A stretch of 8,627 nucleotides of DNA from positions 1 to 8,627 of the forward strand of contig JBDSUJ010000067.1 of the NCBI GenBank assembly GCA_039927815.1, read 5' to 3'. Positions within the stretch are counted from its first letter, which is position 1. The number at the start of each line of letters is the position of its first letter. This DNA is from Croceibacterium_A sp039927815 (GTDB lineage Bacteria; Pseudomonadota; Alphaproteobacteria; Sphingomonadales; Sphingomonadaceae). This document shows positions 6,337 through 8,627 of the stretch, piece by piece. The translations under genes were made by a program, and so were the position numbers. The notes beneath the pieces were generated by a model, which was not told the DNA's origin, searched no databases, and saw nothing but the letters and a program-made list of their open reading frames with translations.

Positions 6337-6945
6337 ATGGCTCGCCAGGCTAGTTCCCCCACGCAAAAGAAGGCGAAGGCAACTGCCATCGCCAAGGCCA
6401 AGGCGATTGCGCCCGACGTGCCCGCGCGCATCGGCTCGACCCCGGCGACAAAATTTCGCGGCGATCCCGCTATCTTTGGGCGGCTGGTCGAAGATCACGA
6501 CAAGCATCGCGCGCTGCTGGCGATGATCGAGGCAACCGAGCCCAAGGACCCGGCCCGGAAAACGTTGTTCGATGCCTTCGTCCGCGATGTTCATGGCCAT
6601 GCCGCGGCCGAGGAGCAGGCCTTGTGGTCAACGGTCATGCGCAATCCTGAAACGACCGAGTTTGCGCGCCACGCGGTGGGCGATCATCACAAGCTCGACA
6701 AGCTGATGGCCGACGCCGCCGCGCGCGACCTCACGGGCGCGGGCTGGCTGCGCCATTTCGCCACGCTCAAGGAAGAATATCTCGACCATATCCTCGAGGA
6801 AGAGACCGAGCAGTTCGTAGAAGCCGAAAAGACGCTGAGCACTAAGGACCAGCAGTACATGCGCAAGGTCTTCAGCCGCCGCAAGAAGGCCGAAAAAGCC
6901 GCCGCCAAGATCGAAAAGAAGATTGCGTTGTCGCCGATAGCTTAA
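6337..6945 (+). CDS. Hemerythrin HHE cation-binding domain protein with basic tails
   Basis: A 202-residue soluble protein with a four-helix hemerythrin/HHE fold that would bind a di-iron (or other metal) site; such proteins sense or handle O2, NO or iron, or act in stress responses. Candidate ligands occur in order: H54 and H57 (VEDHDKHR), H86, H88 and E92 (VHGHAAAEE), H117/H118 (GDHHK), and H151 with E155 (DHILEEE), fitting the H...HxxxE...H...HxxxE pattern. Both ends are unusual: residues 10-25 are Lys/Ala-rich (KKAKATAIAKAKAIA) and 181-195 again (RRKKAEKAAAKIEKK). AAGGA seven bases before ATG 6337 fixes the start; an in-frame extension upstream lacks support. matB follows after 30 bases, so co-transcription is likely, although a functional link is unclear. 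Iron binding is inferred, not shown. Confidence 0.9.
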   Translation: MARQASSPTQKKAKATAIAKAKAIAPDVPARIGSTPATKFRGDPAIFGRLVEDHDKHRALLAMIEATEPKDPARKTLFDAFVRDVHGHAAAEEQALWSTVMRNPETTEFARHAVGDHHKLDKLMADAAARDLTGAGWLRHFATLKEEYLDHILEEETEQFVEAEKTLSTKDQQYMRKVFSRRKKAEKAAAKIEKKIALSPIA

Positions 6946-6975
6946 GACCGCGGCGGGATTGGGCGGGAGGCTCGT

Positions 6976-8484
6976 GTGGCAAATCTGTTCGATGCTCTCG
7001 GCATCGCCCAAGTTGATCCCGAACGCGTGTTCGCGGTGCGCAACGGCTTGGCGCCGGTGACTTATGGAGAGCTGACCGCCGAGTCCGCCCGGTACGCCAA
7101 CGCCCTCGCGTCATGCGGGGTCGAGCGGGGTGACCGGGTCGCGGTACACGTTGAAAAATGCCTCGAGATGCTTCTCATCTACCTGGCGTGCTTGCGGCTC
7201 GGGGCCGTGTTCCTGCCGGCGAATCCAGCGTACACCGACGACGAGCTCGGCTTCATCCTTTCGGATGCCAATCCGGCGATCGTCATCTGCGCCCCTGAAA
7301 CCGCGCGCCGCTTCGAGGCGCTGCGGTCGGGCCCGCACGAGCGCTTCGAGACGCTCGACACCAACGGAGGCGGCTCGATCGCAGTCCTCGCCAAAGGATG
7401 CGCGAGCCACTTTGCCAGCGTGGCCGTCGCCGCTGACGACCTCGCGGCCATCCTCTACACGTCGGGCACCACAGGGCGTCCGAAAGGCGCGATGCTGACC
7501 CACGGCAATCTCGCCAGCAACGCCGTCACCCTGCGCGAGTATTGGCGCTTCGAAGCCGGCGATCGATTGCTTCACGCGCTGCCGATCTTCCATACCCATG
7601 GCCTGTTCGTCGGCACCAACGTGACTTTGGCGGCGGGCGCATCGATGCTGTTCCTGCCAAGGTTCGAGGTCGGCGAAGTGATTGCCGGGCTGGCGCAGTC
7701 GAGCGTCATGATGGGCGTGCCCACGTTCTACATCCGTTTGCTTGGCGCGCCGACTTTCGACGGCCAGACCGCGCGCTCGCTCCGGCTGTTCATTTCGGGC
7801 TCGGCGCCGCTCTCGGCCCAGGTCCACCGCGAGTTTGAACGGCGTACTGGGCACGCCATCCTCGAGCGCTACGGGATGACCGAGACGAACATGAATACGT
7901 CCAACCCCTACGACGGCGAGCGTCGCCCGGGCACGGTGGGCTTCCCCCTGCCCGGCGTCGCCATCCGGATCACCGACCCGGCCAGCCGCACGCCACTGGC
8001 AGCGGGCGAGGTGGGCATGATCGAGATTGCCGGCCCCAACGTCTTCGCTGGGTACTGGAACAGGCCTGACCGCCGCGCGGTCGATTTCGACGGCGCGTTC
8101 TTCGCCTCTGGAGACCTCGGCCGGGTCGACGAGGACGGCTATTTGCACATTGTCGGGCGCGAAAAGGACCTCATCATTTCCGGCGGGCTCAATGTCTATC
8201 CGGCGGAGATCGAAGGCGTCATCGATGCGTTGGAGCCAGTTCGCGAATGCGCGGTCATTGGGGTACCGCATCCCGATCTGGGCGAGGGCGTGGTCGCCGT
8301 GGTCGCGACCACGGCCGCGGTCGAACAGGATGCCGCCAGTCTACGTGCGCTGCTGCGCGGCAAGTTGGCCGGATACAAGCAGCCGAAAGCCGTCGTGTTC
8401 CTGGACGACCTGCCCCGCAACGCGATGGGCAAGGTCCAGAAATCTGTCCTGCGCGAGCGCTTTGCCGGCTTGTTCGACGCGTGA
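6976..8484 (+). CDS. matB: Malonyl-CoA synthetase (malonate--CoA ligase)
   Basis: A 502-residue cytoplasmic member of the ANL adenylating superfamily, predicted to make malonyl-CoA from malonate, ATP and CoA. It matches rhizobial MatB along its full length as I recall it: HVEKCLEMLLIYLACLRLGA (58-77), the P-loop YTSGTTGRPKG (161-171), HALPIFHTHGLFV (200-212), MMGVPTFYIRLL (245-256), FISGSAPL (272-279), ERYGMTETNMNTSNPY (297-312), the hinge-region GD at 379-380, and NAMGKVQK (482-489) whose K486 is the expected adenylation lysine. The start is GTG 6976, supported by GGGAGG at 6965-6970, five bases upstream, and by MANLFDAL matching family N-termini. It follows the hemerythrin gene by 30 bases. 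No malonyl-CoA decarboxylase (matA) or malonate transporter is visible, so malonate or methylmalonate may feed fatty-acid or other synthesis. Other medium-chain ligases are less likely given the TNMNTSNPY match. Confidence 0.92.
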   Translation: MANLFDALGIAQVDPERVFAVRNGLAPVTYGELTAESARYANALASCGVERGDRVAVHVEKCLEMLLIYLACLRLGAVFLPANPAYTDDELGFILSDANPAIVICAPETARRFEALRSGPHERFETLDTNGGGSIAVLAKGCASHFASVAVAADDLAAILYTSGTTGRPKGAMLTHGNLASNAVTLREYWRFEAGDRLLHALPIFHTHGLFVGTNVTLAAGASMLFLPRFEVGEVIAGLAQSSVMMGVPTFYIRLLGAPTFDGQTARSLRLFISGSAPLSAQVHREFERRTGHAILERYGMTETNMNTSNPYDGERRPGTVGFPLPGVAIRITDPASRTPLAAGEVGMIEIAGPNVFAGYWNRPDRRAVDFDGAFFASGDLGRVDEDGYLHIVGREKDLIISGGLNVYPAEIEGVIDALEPVRECAVIGVPHPDLGEGVVAVVATTAAVEQDAASLRALLRGKLAGYKQPKAVVFLDDLPRNAMGKVQKSVLRERFAGLFDA

Positions 8485-8496
8485 TGGCCGTCGCGT

Positions 8497-8627
8497 TCAC
8501 AGTTCATTGCCAGATCTGAAATCGCTACCGTCCGAGCCTGCGGTAACACCCGGGAGGTCGATACCCCCTGCGACGGCATCCGAGCCCCACAACGCCGAGG
8601 CCCCGCCGGTGACGACTTCAGATGTAT
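8497..8627 (-). pseudogene. Truncated TonB-dependent receptor fragment (plug-domain motif then early stop), cut by window edge
   Basis: Reading the minus strand from the right edge gives 42 codons and a TGA at 8499-8497. The first half, EVVTGGASALWGSDAVAGG, closely matches the conserved plug-domain signature of TonB-dependent outer-membrane receptors (typically VEVVTGGASAxxGSDAVAGVVNF). In an intact receptor this motif is followed by the end of the plug and a beta-barrel of several hundred residues. Here the frame leaves the family pattern after AGG and ends about 22 residues later (IDLPGVTAGSDGSD..., stop). The other two minus-strand frames show no receptor continuation either; one stops within about 15 codons. 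The end lies only 12 bases from the matB stop. This suggests a receptor gene whose 3' part was lost by deletion or rearrangement. The alternative is a different protein that shares the motif by chance, and the part beyond the window would decide. Confidence 0.6.

Noticed and set aside
7111..8271. 386-codon open frame antisense to matB
   Set aside because: Composition is typical of a shadow frame and matB is supported along its whole length.
8514..8623. 7-bp inverted repeat ATCTGAA / TTCAGAT inside the receptor fragment
   Set aside because: Too short and widely spaced to distinguish from chance; not flanked by anything resembling mobile-element ends.
1..8627. Search for a defence, mobile or otherwise undescribed multi-gene system
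   Set aside because: Every full-length gene except the 49-codon one belongs to a recognisable family, and the arrangement looks like ordinary chromosomal DNA; no direct-repeat array, integrase, transposase or toxin-antitoxin pair was seen.

Overview
The window is GC-rich DNA from an alphaproteobacterium, most likely a member of the Sphingomonadales. This rests on base composition and on family-level resemblance: a short Gre-like factor, a RoxA/YcfD oxygenase, a periplasmic PQQ dehydrogenase, and a TonB-receptor plug motif at the right edge. It is inference, because no rRNA or marker gene is present. The window reads as dense chromosomal housekeeping and metabolic DNA. I see no insertion sequence, integrase, tRNA, CRISPR array, phage module or toxin-antitoxin pair.

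Layout, left to right. (1) Minus strand, cut by the left edge: the N-terminal 227 residues of a secreted quinoprotein (PQQ) alcohol dehydrogenase. (2) Divergent from it across 75 bp: a plus-strand lipoprotein with an SMP-30/gluconolactonase-like propeller. (3) Converging on that gene, sharing the bases CTAG at the two stops: a minus-strand fumarylacetoacetate hydrolase (FAH) family enzyme. (4) A plus-strand pair: a 49-codon basic protein with a near-perfect ribosome binding site, then a RoxA/YcfD-type JmjC oxygenase. (5) A minus-strand run of three closely spaced genes, transcribed DUF1993 protein -> short GreA/GreB-like factor -> HI0933/BaiN-type flavoprotein. (6) Divergent across a 157-bp gap holding a perfect 10-bp inverted repeat: a plus-strand hemerythrin HHE protein followed by a malonyl-CoA synthetase (MatB). 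(7) Twelve bases past matB, on the minus strand: the tail of a reading frame carrying a TonB-receptor plug motif that stops about 24 residues after the motif, which suggests a broken receptor gene.

How the genes may work together: the PQQ dehydrogenase and the divergent lipoprotein would both act outside the cytoplasm and could form an oxidation/lactone-hydrolysis pair, but this is inferred from position only. The FAH-family enzyme and MatB are cytoplasmic carbon-metabolism enzymes. RoxA and the Gre-like protein belong to translation and transcription. No single pathway links the whole window, and I did not find a convincing undescribed system. The best leads are the substituted cofactor ligands of the PQQ enzyme, the truncated receptor frame, the small gene in front of roxA, and the Gre-like protein without its catalytic tip.
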